Positions 49,769 through 57,591 of a DNA stretch of 57,591 nucleotides are shown here, piece by piece. The stretch is from an uncultured Bacteroidia bacterium (GTDB lineage Bacteria; Bacteroidota; Bacteroidia; Bacteroidales; F082). The notes below the pieces were generated by a model. The model was not told where the DNA came from, ran no database searches, and saw only the letters and a program-made list of their open reading frames with translations. The stretch spans positions 1-57,591 of the forward strand of contig CACXUM010000012.1 of assembly GCA_902770835.1 (NCBI GenBank). The letters are read 5' to 3'. Numbering within the stretch: the first letter of the stretch is position 1; each line of letters opens with the position of its first letter. A program made the translations under genes and the position numbers.

Positions 49769-51154
49769 ATGAAATATTACCTCCTCCCCTTAGGCTGCCA
49801 GATGAACTTGAGTGACTCGGAGCGCGTGCGCACGGTGCTCAACGGCATGGGCTTCGTGCAGACCGAAAACGAAGACGAGGCCACCATCCTCGGCATCATC
49901 GCCTGCTCGGTGCGACAAAAAGGCATCGACAAAGTGTATGGCCGCATCGAGAAATGGAACGCGATGAAAAACCGCCAAAGCGTAATCACCTTCGTGTCGG
50001 GATGCGTGCTGCCTGCCGACCGCGAGCGTTTCCTCAAGCTCTTCGACTTGGTCTTCCCCATGAACGACCTGCCCAAACTGCCCGACATGATCAGGCAATA
50101 CGGCATCGTCACGCCAGCATCGTTGCGTTTCGGAGAAGAAATTGGTTTTCAGCCTGTTGTCAAGCCCATTGCGCCGCTATTCCACAAAAACGACAAAATC
50201 AACCCCTCGGCCAATATGGACAAGTTTTGGTCGATTGTGCCGACGCAAACCTCCAATTTCGAGGCCTTCATCCCGATTCAGAACGGTTGCAACAAGTTCT
50301 GCACCTACTGCGCCGTGCCCTACACCCGTGGCCGCGAGGTGTCGCGCCCCTCGGAGGAGATTCTGGCCGAACTGAAGGCGTTGGTCGAAAAGGGCTACAA
50401 GAGCATCACTTTGTTGGGACAAAACGTCAATTCCTACGGCTTGGACAAGAAAGGCGAAGAGATTGATTTTGCGCAACTTCTGCGCCGCGTGGGTGAGTTC
50501 GGCAAGGCCAGCGGCAAGGAGTTTTGGGTGTATTACACCGCGCCGCATCCCCGCGACATGAAGGACGACGTGATCGAGGTGATGGCGCAATACGACTGCC
50601 TCGGCAAGCAAATCCACATCCCCATCCAAAGTGGCGACGAGAACATGCTGCAACGCATGAACCGCCACCACGACTTGGCCACCTACCGCCACATCATCCA
50701 AACCATCCGCGAGAAACTCCCCACCGCCACCATCTTCACCGACATCATCGTGGGCTTCACGCACGAGACCGAAGAGGAGTTTGAGAACACGCGCAAGGCC
50801 ATGGAGGAGTTCAAGTACAACATGGCGTTCATCGCACAATACAGCGTGCGCCCAGGCGCGGTGGCCTCCGAGTGGGACGACGACGTGCCCAAGGAAGTGA
50901 AACGCCAGCGTTACCACCGCCTCACCGAGGAACTGATGAAACACAGCCTCGTCTATAACCAAGGCCTCATCGGAAAGACCGTGAAGATGCTCGTGGAGAA
51001 CCACGACCGAAAAAACGGTTACCTCACCGGCCACACCGAAGGCAAAATCGTCATCCGTTTTGCCTCGAAAGACACGAGCCTCATCGGGCAGATTGTGAAT
51101 GTCAAGGTTACTTCGGCTTCGCCGCTGTCGATTGAGGGGGAAATGATTGGATAA
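49769..51154 (+). CDS. miaB: tRNA-2-methylthio-N6-dimethylallyladenosine synthase
   Basis: A 461-residue methylthiotransferase. N-terminal UPF0004 domain with cluster cysteines Cys10, Cys46 and Cys79; radical-SAM cluster Cys174-x3-Cys178-x2-Cys181 (GCNKFCTYC); C-terminal TRAM domain ending ASPLSIEGEMIG. It adds a methylthio group to i6A37 of tRNAs. The very end of the gene (51089-51141) is duplicated at 52825-52877, on the other side of an ATPase gene, indicating an insertion event at its 3' end. Confidence 0.93.
   Translation: MKYYLLPLGCQMNLSDSERVRTVLNGMGFVQTENEDEATILGIIACSVRQKGIDKVYGRIEKWNAMKNRQSVITFVSGCVLPADRERFLKLFDLVFPMNDLPKLPDMIRQYGIVTPASLRFGEEIGFQPVVKPIAPLFHKNDKINPSANMDKFWSIVPTQTSNFEAFIPIQNGCNKFCTYCAVPYTRGREVSRPSEEILAELKALVEKGYKSITLLGQNVNSYGLDKKGEEIDFAQLLRRVGEFGKASGKEFWVYYTAPHPRDMKDDVIEVMAQYDCLGKQIHIPIQSGDENMLQRMNRHHDLATYRHIIQTIREKLPTATIFTDIIVGFTHETEEEFENTRKAMEEFKYNMAFIAQYSVRPGAVASEWDDDVPKEVKRQRYHRLTEELMKHSLVYNQGLIGKTVKMLVENHDRKNGYLTGHTEGKIVIRFASKDTSLIGQIVNVKVTSASPLSIEGEMIG
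51089..51141. repeat. miaB 3'-end direct repeat, copy 1 (DR1)
   Basis: The 53 bases from CAGATTGTGAATGTCAAGG to GATTGAGGGGGA match 52825-52877 at 51 positions. This copy is part of the intact miaB frame. Confidence 0.92.
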
Positions 51155-51170
51155 TCTTCATACGCATCAT

Positions 51171-51213
51171 AATCGGGCAAAAACTTGGAAAAAACAGATG
51201 TTTTTGCCCGATT
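51171..51213. terminator. Hairpin HP1, terminator-like, left flank of ATPase unit
   Basis: A 14-bp stem AATCGGGCAAAAAC/GTTTTTGCCCGATT with an asymmetric loop. A near-identical hairpin (HP2) lies at 52733-52777 on the other side of the ATPase gene, in the same orientation. It may end miaB transcription. Confidence 0.8.
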
Positions 51214-51253
51214 AAAACCTTAGACACAGTCCCCCAAAAAAGCATATAAGTAT

Positions 51254-52672
51254 CTAATCCACAAATAGTTCATTCATAGTTATCGGGATTGGAGAAATCT
51301 CAGAATACATATTATTTTGAAGAGAAAAAGTGGTGACTATGCTTGCCTGAACACCGCCTTTATAACACGTTTCTTTTTGGAATGTCTCCATGCGATGTAC
51401 GATTTTTTTGTATTCTCCTTCTGTCAGCGTGTAGTCATCTTTGGAATATTTCATCTCGCATATCGTCGCCATGCCATCAGCGCGGTCAATGACCAAATCA
51501 ATCTGGACGGCTGGTTTGCTATTTTGGCTACGCCATGCATAATAATCATGCCTGATGGCATCCAAGCGCAAACCTCTAACTATCTGTCTCACATGCCATA
51601 GGCAAACCCGCTCAAAGGTTAACCCATACCAATTGTTCTGCTCAGGAGTACCCAAGGCATTGCGCCAAAAGTGTTCATCGGTGACGCGGTTCGTGCCAAA
51701 CTTATAATGGAACAACGAGAAAAAGTCTATCAACTGGTAAATGCCGTTTTTTTGCAGCGTGCCGTTATTGTATCTTCGGACGAAGTCGCAATGTTCCAGG
51801 TCATCCATCATCTCACACAAGTGTCCGTTATCCGCGATCTTCAGTTCCCGCGCGATTTCCGCTCTCGTATAGCCGTCGCGATGAGAACTGAGCAACCGAA
51901 TGATTTCCATATAGCCTTCGGCATTCTTAAACAACGAGTTGAAAAGCCGCTGATACTCGTTTTCAAGTTCCGGTTCGGCAGAGAAAAACAGTGCGTCAAT
52001 GTTGTCAGGGACATTTAGTTTCGGGTCGAGCAGACTCAAATAATACGGCACGCCGCCAAGCACCATATAGGCCTGCAAAACCGCAATCCTCGGCCATCGG
52101 AACTTCCTGCTCTTGAGATATTCCTCGGTCTGTCCCAAAGTGAATGGGCGCAGATGCATGGTGTGGGTTGTACGTTTATGCAGTCCAGCCTTGTTGTTGA
52201 CGATATTGCGCATCATCCACGAAGTTGCCGAACCGCACACCACGAAATAGATGTTGTCCATCCAAGAAGCTCGGCTGTTCCAGAACAAGTCCAACGCCGA
52301 CAAAAAGCCTGAACGAGGCGTGTCGAAGCAAGGCAATTCATCGAGAAATACAGTCAAACGTCGTGTCCGATTGCGGTTTTTGCGTTCCAGCAAATCCGCA
52401 AGTTGGGTAAAGGCCTGAATCCAAGTCTTTGCCCGCTCGCCCTTATATCCATATCGCACAAGGGCATTGTGGAAAGCCTCCATTTCGGTTTCGCGCGACC
52501 CGTCGATAACCCCGGTAGCATAGAAATCGAACTTGTCTTTGAAGAAACTTCTGACGAGGAATGTCTTGCCCACACGACGGCGGCCATAAAGCGCGACAAA
52601 CTCGCTCCTCCCCGACTCAAAATAATCGTTCAACTTTTCTAATTCCGTTTCTCTTCCGATAATCTTTTCCAT
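51254..52672 (-). CDS. ATPase_2/DUF234-type ATPase with nuclease-like C-terminus
   Basis: A 472-residue protein. P-loop ALYGRRRVGKTFLV near residue 29, Walker B TVFLDELPCFD, arginine/sensor segment VVCGSATSWM, winged-helix part (DGYTRAEIARELKIADNG), and a C-terminal nuclease-like core QIDLVIDRADGMATICEMKYS. This is the archaeal-type ATPase_2 + DUF234 layout found in Bacteroidales. It is the only gene inside a 1.68-kb unit bounded by hairpins and by direct repeats of the miaB end, so it may be a mobile gene. Transcribed from a TAnnTTTG box just inside HP2. Confidence 0.88.
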   Translation of the reverse strand: MEKIIGRETELEKLNDYFESGRSEFVALYGRRRVGKTFLVRSFFKDKFDFYATGVIDGSRETEMEAFHNALVRYGYKGERAKTWIQAFTQLADLLERKNRNRTRRLTVFLDELPCFDTPRSGFLSALDLFWNSRASWMDNIYFVVCGSATSWMMRNIVNNKAGLHKRTTHTMHLRPFTLGQTEEYLKSRKFRWPRIAVLQAYMVLGGVPYYLSLLDPKLNVPDNIDALFFSAEPELENEYQRLFNSLFKNAEGYMEIIRLLSSHRDGYTRAEIARELKIADNGHLCEMMDDLEHCDFVRRYNNGTLQKNGIYQLIDFFSLFHYKFGTNRVTDEHFWRNALGTPEQNNWYGLTFERVCLWHVRQIVRGLRLDAIRHDYYAWRSQNSKPAVQIDLVIDRADGMATICEMKYSKDDYTLTEGEYKKIVHRMETFQKETCYKGGVQASIVTTFSLQNNMYSEISPIPITMNELFVD

Positions 52673-52700
52673 TTGATTCTCTTGTTGTTAAACCCGACCA

Positions 52701-52708
52701 CAAAGGTA
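52701..52708 (-). promoter_or_regulatory. -7 box for ATPase_2 gene
   Basis: The minus strand reads TACCTTTG, matching TAnnTTTG, 29 bases upstream of the ATG at 52672. Confidence 0.6.
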
Positions 52709-52732
52709 CAAATCTTTTCAAAACAAAAACCG

Positions 52733-52777
52733 AAATCGGGCAAAAACTTGCAAAAAACAGAAGTTTTTGCCCGATTT
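52733..52777. repeat. Hairpin HP2, right flank of ATPase unit
   Basis: AAATCGGGCAAAAAC and its complement around a loop that differs from HP1 at only two positions. Located 60 bases upstream of the ATPase gene, so it is not needed to terminate that gene, which argues for a boundary element. Confidence 0.85.
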
Positions 52778-52824
52778 AGGAAAAGATTACTCATTAAAAT
52801 GCTGAAAGAAAACCATGTTTGAAT

Positions 52825-52877
52825 CAGATAGTGAATGTCAAGGTGACTTCGGCTTCGCCGCTGTCGATTGAGGGGGA
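52825..52877. repeat. miaB 3'-end direct repeat, copy 2 (DR2)
   Basis: Encodes QIVNVKVTSASPLSIEGE then L and a stop, i.e. a detached end of miaB in frame. Two mismatches to DR1 in 53 bases. Upstream of it there is no rest of miaB. Confidence 0.92.
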
Positions 52878-52932
52878 GTTGTGATGTTTCTCCCGCCCCT
52901 ATGGGGCTCATCGGTGTTTTTGTTTCGTTTTT

Positions 52933-52991
52933 GGCAGGGGTTGACACCGCCTGCCTTATGTGCTGTCACCCCTTTGGGGTTCCCTCGTGCC
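52933..52991. repeat. Dispersed GGCAGGGGTT repeat, second site
   Basis: GGCAGGGGTTGACACCGCCT, then GCTGTCACCCCTTTGGGG and TTCCCTCGTGCC, matching 15991-16050. Neighbouring 53023-53063 holds an inverted piece (GGCAGGGGT... ACCCCTGCC). The 505-base gap 52673-53177 thus contains HP2, DR2 and repeats, with no gene. Confidence 0.78.
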
Positions 52992-53147
52992 CCTGCTCAG
53001 TCACGGAGTGACGATGGATATTAGGCAGGGGTGAAATGCAATGCAACCCCTGCCAACAAAAAAAACAATTCCCAAACAAAACAAAAAATATTTCGATAAC
53101 GAAAGCGATTTGCAAGCCTTGCGAAACGAAACATTTTGAAAAAATCG

Positions 53148-53155
53148 TAATTTTG
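53148..53155 (+). promoter_or_regulatory. -7 box for mtaB
   Basis: TAATTTTG matches TAnnTTTG. Transcription would start near 53161, making the ATG at 53160 too early and favouring ATG 53178. Confidence 0.6.
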
Positions 53156-53177
53156 CGCCATGAAACAGGAAGAGCGA

Positions 53178-54470
53178 ATGAACAAGGCCAGAATCTCCTT
53201 CAAAACCCTCGGTTGCCGCGTCAACCTGTATGAAACCGATGCCTTGGCTTCGCGGTTCAAGGCGGCGGGATATGAGATTGCCGACGGCGACAGCGCGGCG
53301 GACGTCTTCGTCGTGAACACCTGCACCGTCACCAACACGAGCGACCAAAAATGCCGACAGGCCATCCACCAAATCAGGCGGAAGCATCCAGAAGCGCTGA
53401 TTGCCGTCACGGGCTGCATGGTGAACCATCGAAAGGAGGAACTTTTGCAATCGGGCTTGGCGGACTATGTCATCGACAACGAGCGCAAAGCGGCCCTGTT
53501 CGACATCATCGACGAACATTTCCGCAACGGGCATAGCGACCCTGAAGGCTACGACCGCGACCTCTTCAGCTACCGACCCGCCTTCGACACCTTCCACACC
53601 CGTAGCCTCATCAAGATACACGACGGGTGCAACAACTTCTGCTCCTACTGCATCATCCCGATGGTGCGCGGAAGGGCGACGAGCCGTCCCGCCGAGGACA
53701 TTTACAACAACGTGCGCGAAGTGCTTGCCCACGGCTTCAAGGAAATCGTTCTGACGGGCGTAAACATGGGACGATACCAACACGAAGACACTAATTTCGA
53801 GCAACTTGTAGAAAACATTTTGGACATCAACGGCGACTTCCGTGTGCGCGTTTCCTCCATCGAGCCAGACCAGTTCAGCGACCGTTTTTTGGCTTTGTTC
53901 CAACACGAAAAACTCGCGCCACACATGCACATCTGCCTGCAAAGCGGCTCCGATGACACCCTGAAACGCATGAACCGGCATTACACCGCCAACCAATTCC
54001 GCGAGATGTGCCAGCGCATCAAGACTTTCCGCCCCGACTTCAACCTCACTACCGACATCATCGTGGGCTTCCCTGGCGAAACCGAACAGACCTTCAAGGA
54101 AAGCTGCGACTTCGCCCGCGAAATCGGCTTCAGCCACATCCACACCTTTAAATATTCGGTGCGCACGGGAACAAAAGCTGCCACCATGCCCAACCAAGTG
54201 CCTGAAAAAGTGAAATCGGAACGAAGCGAGGTGATGCGGCGGATTTCGTTGGAAAACAAGACCAAATACTTTGGAATGATGCAAGGCCACAGCCAACGGA
54301 TGCTCATCGAACGCATTGACAGCAAGGGCGTTGCGCGAGGCTATGGCGAGAATTACGTTCCTGTTTTGCTGAAGGATTCGTCCGCCGAAAAGAACACCTT
54401 CATTAAGATAAGGCTCGGCGAAATCATCCATCGCGAAAACGAGGAAAAAATGGCATTTAACGCGCTTTAA
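53178..54470 (+). CDS. mtaB: tRNA (N6-threonylcarbamoyladenosine(37)) methylthiotransferase
   Basis: A 430-residue methylthiotransferase of the MtaB type: N-terminal TLGCRVNLYETDAL (cluster Cys13), NTCTVTNTSDQK and TGCMVN, radical-SAM motif GCNNFCSYCIIPMVRG, and DIIVGFPGETEQTF. It converts t6A37 to ms2t6A37, using as substrate the product of the pathway in which TsaC acts. The start ATG 53178 has an AGGAAG Shine-Dalgarno 8 bases upstream; ATG 53160 would be leaderless. Confidence 0.9.
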   Translation: MNKARISFKTLGCRVNLYETDALASRFKAAGYEIADGDSAADVFVVNTCTVTNTSDQKCRQAIHQIRRKHPEALIAVTGCMVNHRKEELLQSGLADYVIDNERKAALFDIIDEHFRNGHSDPEGYDRDLFSYRPAFDTFHTRSLIKIHDGCNNFCSYCIIPMVRGRATSRPAEDIYNNVREVLAHGFKEIVLTGVNMGRYQHEDTNFEQLVENILDINGDFRVRVSSIEPDQFSDRFLALFQHEKLAPHMHICLQSGSDDTLKRMNRHYTANQFREMCQRIKTFRPDFNLTTDIIVGFPGETEQTFKESCDFAREIGFSHIHTFKYSVRTGTKAATMPNQVPEKVKSERSEVMRRISLENKTKYFGMMQGHSQRMLIERIDSKGVARGYGENYVPVLLKDSSAEKNTFIKIRLGEIIHRENEEKMAFNAL

Positions 54471-54536
54471 ATCAAATATTTAAGCAATTGAAAGAAAAAA
54501 TTTCAACAAATCGGTTTGCAATTCGCAGAAAAGTTG

Positions 54537-54544
54537 TAATTTTG
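54537..54544 (+). promoter_or_regulatory. -7 box for rpsT
   Basis: TAATTTTG matches TAnnTTTG, 46 bases before the rpsT ATG. Confidence 0.6.
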
Positions 54545-54590
54545 CAGCCCGATTCAAGAAGAATTATATAAGAAAAAAGGAATAAGAGAT

Positions 54591-54845
54591 ATGGCAAATC
54601 ACAAAGATGCATTAAAGAGAGTCCGTCAGTCAGAAAAAAGACGTTTGCACAATCGCTATTACGCCAAGAACATGCGTAACGAGGTCAAGAAATTCAGGGC
54701 TTTAACTAACAAGTCGGAGGCCGAGGGTCAACTTTCGAAGTTGTATTCCATCATCGACAAGGTGGCCAAGCGCGGCATCATCCACAAGAACAAAGCCGCC
54801 AACCTGAAGTCGAAACTCTCGAAGTTCACGGCAAAATTGGCATAA
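54591..54845 (+). CDS. rpsT: 30S ribosomal protein S20
   Basis: An 84-residue, strongly basic protein with the S20 pattern MANHKDALKRVRQSEKRRLHN and the later NKAANLKSKLSKF. It binds 16S rRNA early in 30S assembly. Stand-alone gene with its own promoter and terminator. Confidence 0.97.
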   Translation: MANHKDALKRVRQSEKRRLHNRYYAKNMRNEVKKFRALTNKSEAEGQLSKLYSIIDKVAKRGIIHKNKAANLKSKLSKFTAKLA

Positions 54846-54872
54846 TTGGAAGTTTTATTCATACATGTTGGT

Positions 54873-54904
54873 GCCTCTTCTACAATGTGGAAGGGGCTTT
54901 TTTG
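54873..54904 (+). terminator. Terminator after rpsT
   Basis: Stem GCCTCTTC/GAAGGGGC (G-U pair included) followed by T6. Confidence 0.75.
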
Positions 54905-54915
54905 GTTGAGATGAC

Positions 54916-55611
54916 ATGAACGAGAAAAAATCCATCAAGGAATGGGCTGCCGACGACCGCCCACGCGAGAAAATGATGGCCAAAGGCAAGGCCGCATTGA
55001 GCAATGCCGAACTCATAGCCATCCTCATCGGATCGGGCAACAGCGAACTGTCGGCGGTGGAACTGTCGCGCCGCATCCTTGACAGCGTCGGCAACAACCT
55101 CATCAGCCTCTCCAACCTCACTTTGAGTGACCTAATGCGCCACAAAGGCATCGGCGAGGCCAAGGCCATCACCATCATGGCCGCTCTCGAACTCGGCAAA
55201 CGCCGCCGCGCCGCAGAAGCCAACCTGCCCGCCGAGGTGAAAGACTCAAAGGACACTTTCGAGCGTTTCCTGCCTTTCATCGACGACCCGCGACAAGAGC
55301 ATTTCTTGGTCATGTACCTCGACCAAAGCCACCATGTGCTCAAGGTGGAATGTGTCAGCAACGGCGGAACTTCCAACGTCATCGCCGACCCGAGAATCAT
55401 CTTCAAGAGCGCACTGAACATCGGGGCATCTTGCATCGTTTTGGGGCACAACCACCCTTCGGGCAACACACGCCCCAGCGAGGACGACCGCCTGTTGACC
55501 AAAAAATTCGTCGCCGCCGGCAAATTGTTGGACATCACAGTCGTCGACCACATCATCATCGGCATCGAACGCTACCATAGTTTCCGCGACTACGGAGAAA
55601 TGACCTTCTAA
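54916..55611 (+). CDS. radC: RadC family JAMM-domain protein
   Basis: A 231-residue protein with an N-terminal helix-hairpin-helix part (KGIGEAKAITIMAALELG) and a C-terminal MPN/JAMM domain with the metal motif H-x-H-x10-D in LGHNHPSGNTRPSEDD. Despite the name, a role in DNA repair is not well supported; chromosomal RadC may be a metal-dependent nuclease or isopeptidase. It is 14 bases upstream of wecB and probably co-transcribed. Confidence 0.93.
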   Translation: MNEKKSIKEWAADDRPREKMMAKGKAALSNAELIAILIGSGNSELSAVELSRRILDSVGNNLISLSNLTLSDLMRHKGIGEAKAITIMAALELGKRRRAAEANLPAEVKDSKDTFERFLPFIDDPRQEHFLVMYLDQSHHVLKVECVSNGGTSNVIADPRIIFKSALNIGASCIVLGHNHPSGNTRPSEDDRLLTKKFVAAGKLLDITVVDHIIIGIERYHSFRDYGEMTF

Positions 55612-55625
55612 CAACAAGACAAACC

Positions 55626-56807
55626 ATGAAACTCGTCACCATCATCGGGGCGCGTCCCCAAATCATCAAGGCCGCTGCGTTGAGCCGCGCCATCAGGAAC
55701 CATTACAAAGACCAAATACAGGAAATCATCGTCCACACGGGGCAGCACTACGACGACAACATGTCGCAGGTGTTTTTCGACGAACTCCAAATCCCACGTC
55801 CCGATTATAATTTGCATGTCGGATCGGCCTCGCACGGCGTTCAAACCGCCCGCATGACCGAAGGCATCGAGGACATATTAATAAAGGAGCAGCCCGACTT
55901 CATCGTGCTATACGGCGACACCAACTCAACTCTTGCCGGAGCCGTGGCCGCCGCCAAAATCCATGTGCCCATTGTCCACATCGAGGCGGGACTGCGCTCG
56001 TTCAACAAGGCCATGCCCGAGGAAATCAACCGCATCGTGTGCGACCACTGCTCCACCCTGCTCTTCACGCCTACCGAGGCCGGATTGGAGAACCTGAAAC
56101 GCGAAGGCTTCCCTGTCGAAGAGGACGGCGTTGCGACCCTTCGACAGGTTCAGAGTCCAACGACCTCTACACCAACCATCGACAATCCAAGAGTCTTCCA
56201 TTGTGGCGACATCATGTATGACAACAGCCTGCACTTCGCCGACATCGCCGAAACCAAAACCGACATCATCAACCGACTGAACCTCAGCGGGAAACCCTTC
56301 GTTTTGGCCACCATCCATCGCGACAGCAACACTGACCATCCCGAAAGGCTGAGCGCAATTTTCAAGGCCATCATCAGGCTTTCTGAAGAATGTCGGATCG
56401 TATTGCCTTTGCATCCAAGGACATCCAAACTCTTGAAAACCAATCTTGACGAGGAATTGCAAAAGCAAGTTTTCAACAACGCGAACATCAGTCTTATCCC
56501 TCCAGTATCGTTTTTGGAGATGATAGCCTTGGAACGTCATGCACGATTGGTAATGACCGATTCAGGCGGCGTGCAAAAAGAGTCTTATTTCTTCAAAAAG
56601 CCCTGCATCATCCTCCGGCCTGAGACGGAATGGGTGGAAATCGTGCAGACGGGCAACGCCATCCTCGCCGACGCCGACGAAAGCCGCATCATGCAGGCTT
56701 GGCAGCATTTCAAGGACAATCCGCCGACCTCGTTCCCCGAAATCTTCGGCGACGGACACGCAGCGGAATTCATGCTGGAAAAAATTATTTTGTGCAAATC
56801 GCTGTAG
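55626..56807 (+). CDS. wecB: UDP-N-acetylglucosamine 2-epimerase (non-hydrolysing)
   Basis: A 393-residue epimerase converting UDP-GlcNAc to UDP-ManNAc for surface polysaccharide synthesis. Motifs: IIGARPQIIKAA at the start, VHTGQHYD, GDTNSTLAGA, IEAGLRSF, and TDSGGVQKE with GxxxxRPETEW-type ending. Compared with the usual about 360-380 residues it carries an extra segment near residues 166-182 (VEEDGVATLRQVQSPTTS) encoded by a dispersed DNA repeat; this falls between LKREGFP and VFHCGDIMYDN and seems tolerated in a loop. Confidence 0.93.
   Translation: MKLVTIIGARPQIIKAAALSRAIRNHYKDQIQEIIVHTGQHYDDNMSQVFFDELQIPRPDYNLHVGSASHGVQTARMTEGIEDILIKEQPDFIVLYGDTNSTLAGAVAAAKIHVPIVHIEAGLRSFNKAMPEEINRIVCDHCSTLLFTPTEAGLENLKREGFPVEEDGVATLRQVQSPTTSTPTIDNPRVFHCGDIMYDNSLHFADIAETKTDIINRLNLSGKPFVLATIHRDSNTDHPERLSAIFKAIIRLSEECRIVLPLHPRTSKLLKTNLDEELQKQVFNNANISLIPPVSFLEMIALERHARLVMTDSGGVQKESYFFKKPCIILRPETEWVEIVQTGNAILADADESRIMQAWQHFKDNPPTSFPEIFGDGHAAEFMLEKIILCKSL
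56131..56166. repeat. Dispersed repeat inserted in frame in wecB
   Basis: GTTGCGACCCTTCGACAGG followed by TTCAGAGTCCAACGACC resembles the widespread 'CCCTTCGACAGGCTCAGGG' repeat of Bacteroidota, with GTTG/CAAC ends. It adds about 12 codons without breaking the frame. Confidence 0.65.
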
Positions 56808-56823
56808 ATTAGGAAAAAATCCG

Positions 56824-56831
56824 TACTTTTG
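56824..56831 (+). promoter_or_regulatory. -7 box for rpsF-rpsR-rplI operon
   Basis: TACTTTTG matches TAnnTTTG and is followed by a 57-base leader to the rpsF ATG. Confidence 0.65.
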
Positions 56832-56888
56832 CACCCGCAAATCAAGCAAACAACAATAACAATTTATTCATTTAACAATCAAACAGTT

Positions 56889-57242
56889 ATGAATCAGTAC
56901 GAAACCGTTTTCATTTTAACTCCCGTTTTGTCTGACGAACAGATGAAGGAAGCGGTAAAGAAGTATGAAGATCATCTGACCGGTGCTGGTGCAGAGATCG
57001 TTCATGAAGAGAACTGGGGCATGAAGAAACTTGCCTACCCCATCCAGAAGAAATCCACAGGCTTTTACCAACTCATTGAGTACAAGGCCGAAGGTAATGT
57101 CATCGCCGATGTCGAAACCGAACTGAAGCGCGACGAACGCATCCTGCGTTTCCTCACCGTGAAACTCGACAAGCACGCTATTGCCTACAACGAGAAGAAG
57201 CGCAAGAAGGCCGAAGCCGCCGCAGAAGAAGCACAAGCCTAA
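56889..57242 (+). CDS. rpsF: 30S ribosomal protein S6
   Basis: A 117-residue protein: [39 protein letters not shown] and a Lys/Ala/Glu-rich tail. It pairs with S18 on the 30S platform. First gene of the conserved S6-S18-L9 operon. The start is set by the family's N-terminus. Confidence 0.97.
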   Translation: MNQYETVFILTPVLSDEQMKEAVKKYEDHLTGAGAEIVHEENWGMKKLAYPIQKKSTGFYQLIEYKAEGNVIADVETELKRDERILRFLTVKLDKHAIAYNEKKRKKAEAAAEEAQA

Positions 57243-57269
57243 TGTTGAACAATTAAAACCGAAGAAAAA

Positions 57270-57545
57270 ATGGCACAAGTGAACAACAACAACGACATCA
57301 AATATTTGACTCCCATAGCAGTCGATACCAAGAGAAAGAAATACTGCCGCTTCAAGAAGAACCGCATCAAGTACATCGACTACAAAGATGCCGACTTCTT
57401 GCTGAAGTTCGTCAACGAGCAGGGTAAGATCCTGCCCCGCCGCATCACCGGCACTTCCAGCAAATACCAGCGCAAGGTTGCCCAAGCCATCAAGCGTGCC
57501 CGCCACCTCGCCCTGATGCCATTCGTAGCAGATTGTTTGAAATAA
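57270..57545 (+). CDS. rpsR: 30S ribosomal protein S18
   Basis: A 91-residue basic protein with [18 protein letters not shown] and the conserved [19 protein letters not shown]. It forms a heterodimer with S6. It follows rpsF by 27 bases. Confidence 0.97.
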   Translation: MAQVNNNNDIKYLTPIAVDTKRKKYCRFKKNRIKYIDYKDADFLLKFVNEQGKILPRRITGTSSKYQRKVAQAIKRARHLALMPFVADCLK

Positions 57546-57563
57546 TTTGAAGGAGGACAACAC

Positions 57564-57591
57564 ATGGATATCATTCTGAAACAAGACGTCA
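57564..57591 (+). CDS. rplI: 50S ribosomal protein L9, 5' end only
   Basis: ATG at 57564 opens MDIILKQDV, the standard L9 N-terminus, and runs off the window. It is preceded by an AGGAGG Shine-Dalgarno at about 57551-57556, stronger than for most genes here, and completes the S6-S18-L9 order. Confidence 0.9.

Overview
The window reads as a chromosomal segment of an uncultured-type Bacteroidales (phylum Bacteroidota), probably host-associated. The evidence is: near-universal -7 promoter boxes of the TAnnTTTG type; two large gingipain-like C25 peptidases with type IX secretion (T9SS) C-terminal sorting domains; a TonB-dependent receptor followed by DUF4249 lipoproteins; a HigBA pair; ORF6N, DUF4143 and AAA-ATPase/PD-(D/E)XK genes; and a typical S6-S18-L9 operon. 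I cannot assign genus or species from sequence alone.

Layout. 1-4.3 kb: partial DUF5131 gene, glycosyltransferase, TsaC, and a cytosine methyltransferase/restriction endonuclease pair. 4.4-14.1 kb: S41 protease, an RgpB-like and a Kgp-like secreted cysteine peptidase with a membrane J-domain protein between them. 14.2-25.2 kb: AAA-ATPase/nuclease gene, repeat-rich spacer, surface lipoproteins, receptor operon, and a higB-higA-RNA ligase operon. 25.3-40.1 kb: FtsX-type permease, then a dispersed SOS-like mutasome (short DnaE, DinB, S24 repressor) whose genes share a putative operator and which is interrupted by AlbA/Schlafen, DUF4143, deiminase and AAA-nuclease genes; then a PIN toxin-antitoxin pair. 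40.1-44.7 kb: an AT-rich accessory block of small cassettes, each bounded by copies of one ~50-bp terminator/promoter repeat, beginning with a candidate structured RNA. 44.7-57.6 kb: lipoprotein, DUF4143 ATPase with four operator-like repeats at an exact 34-bp period, MutS2, MiaB, an ATPase gene flanked by duplicated miaB 3' ends, MtaB, ribosomal proteins, RadC and WecB.

The strongest candidates for something undescribed are (1) the repeat-bounded cassette array at 40.1-44.6 kb with its ~220-nt structured RNA, (2) the 1.7-kb ATPase unit inserted at the end of miaB with a 53-bp duplication of the miaB end and paired hairpins, (3) the 34-bp-phased repeat array between the DUF4143 ATPase and mutS2, and (4) the HigBA-RNA ligase operon. 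A recurring theme is single-gene ATPase/nuclease insertions bounded by direct repeats of host sequence. All functional statements are inferred from sequence reading without database searches.
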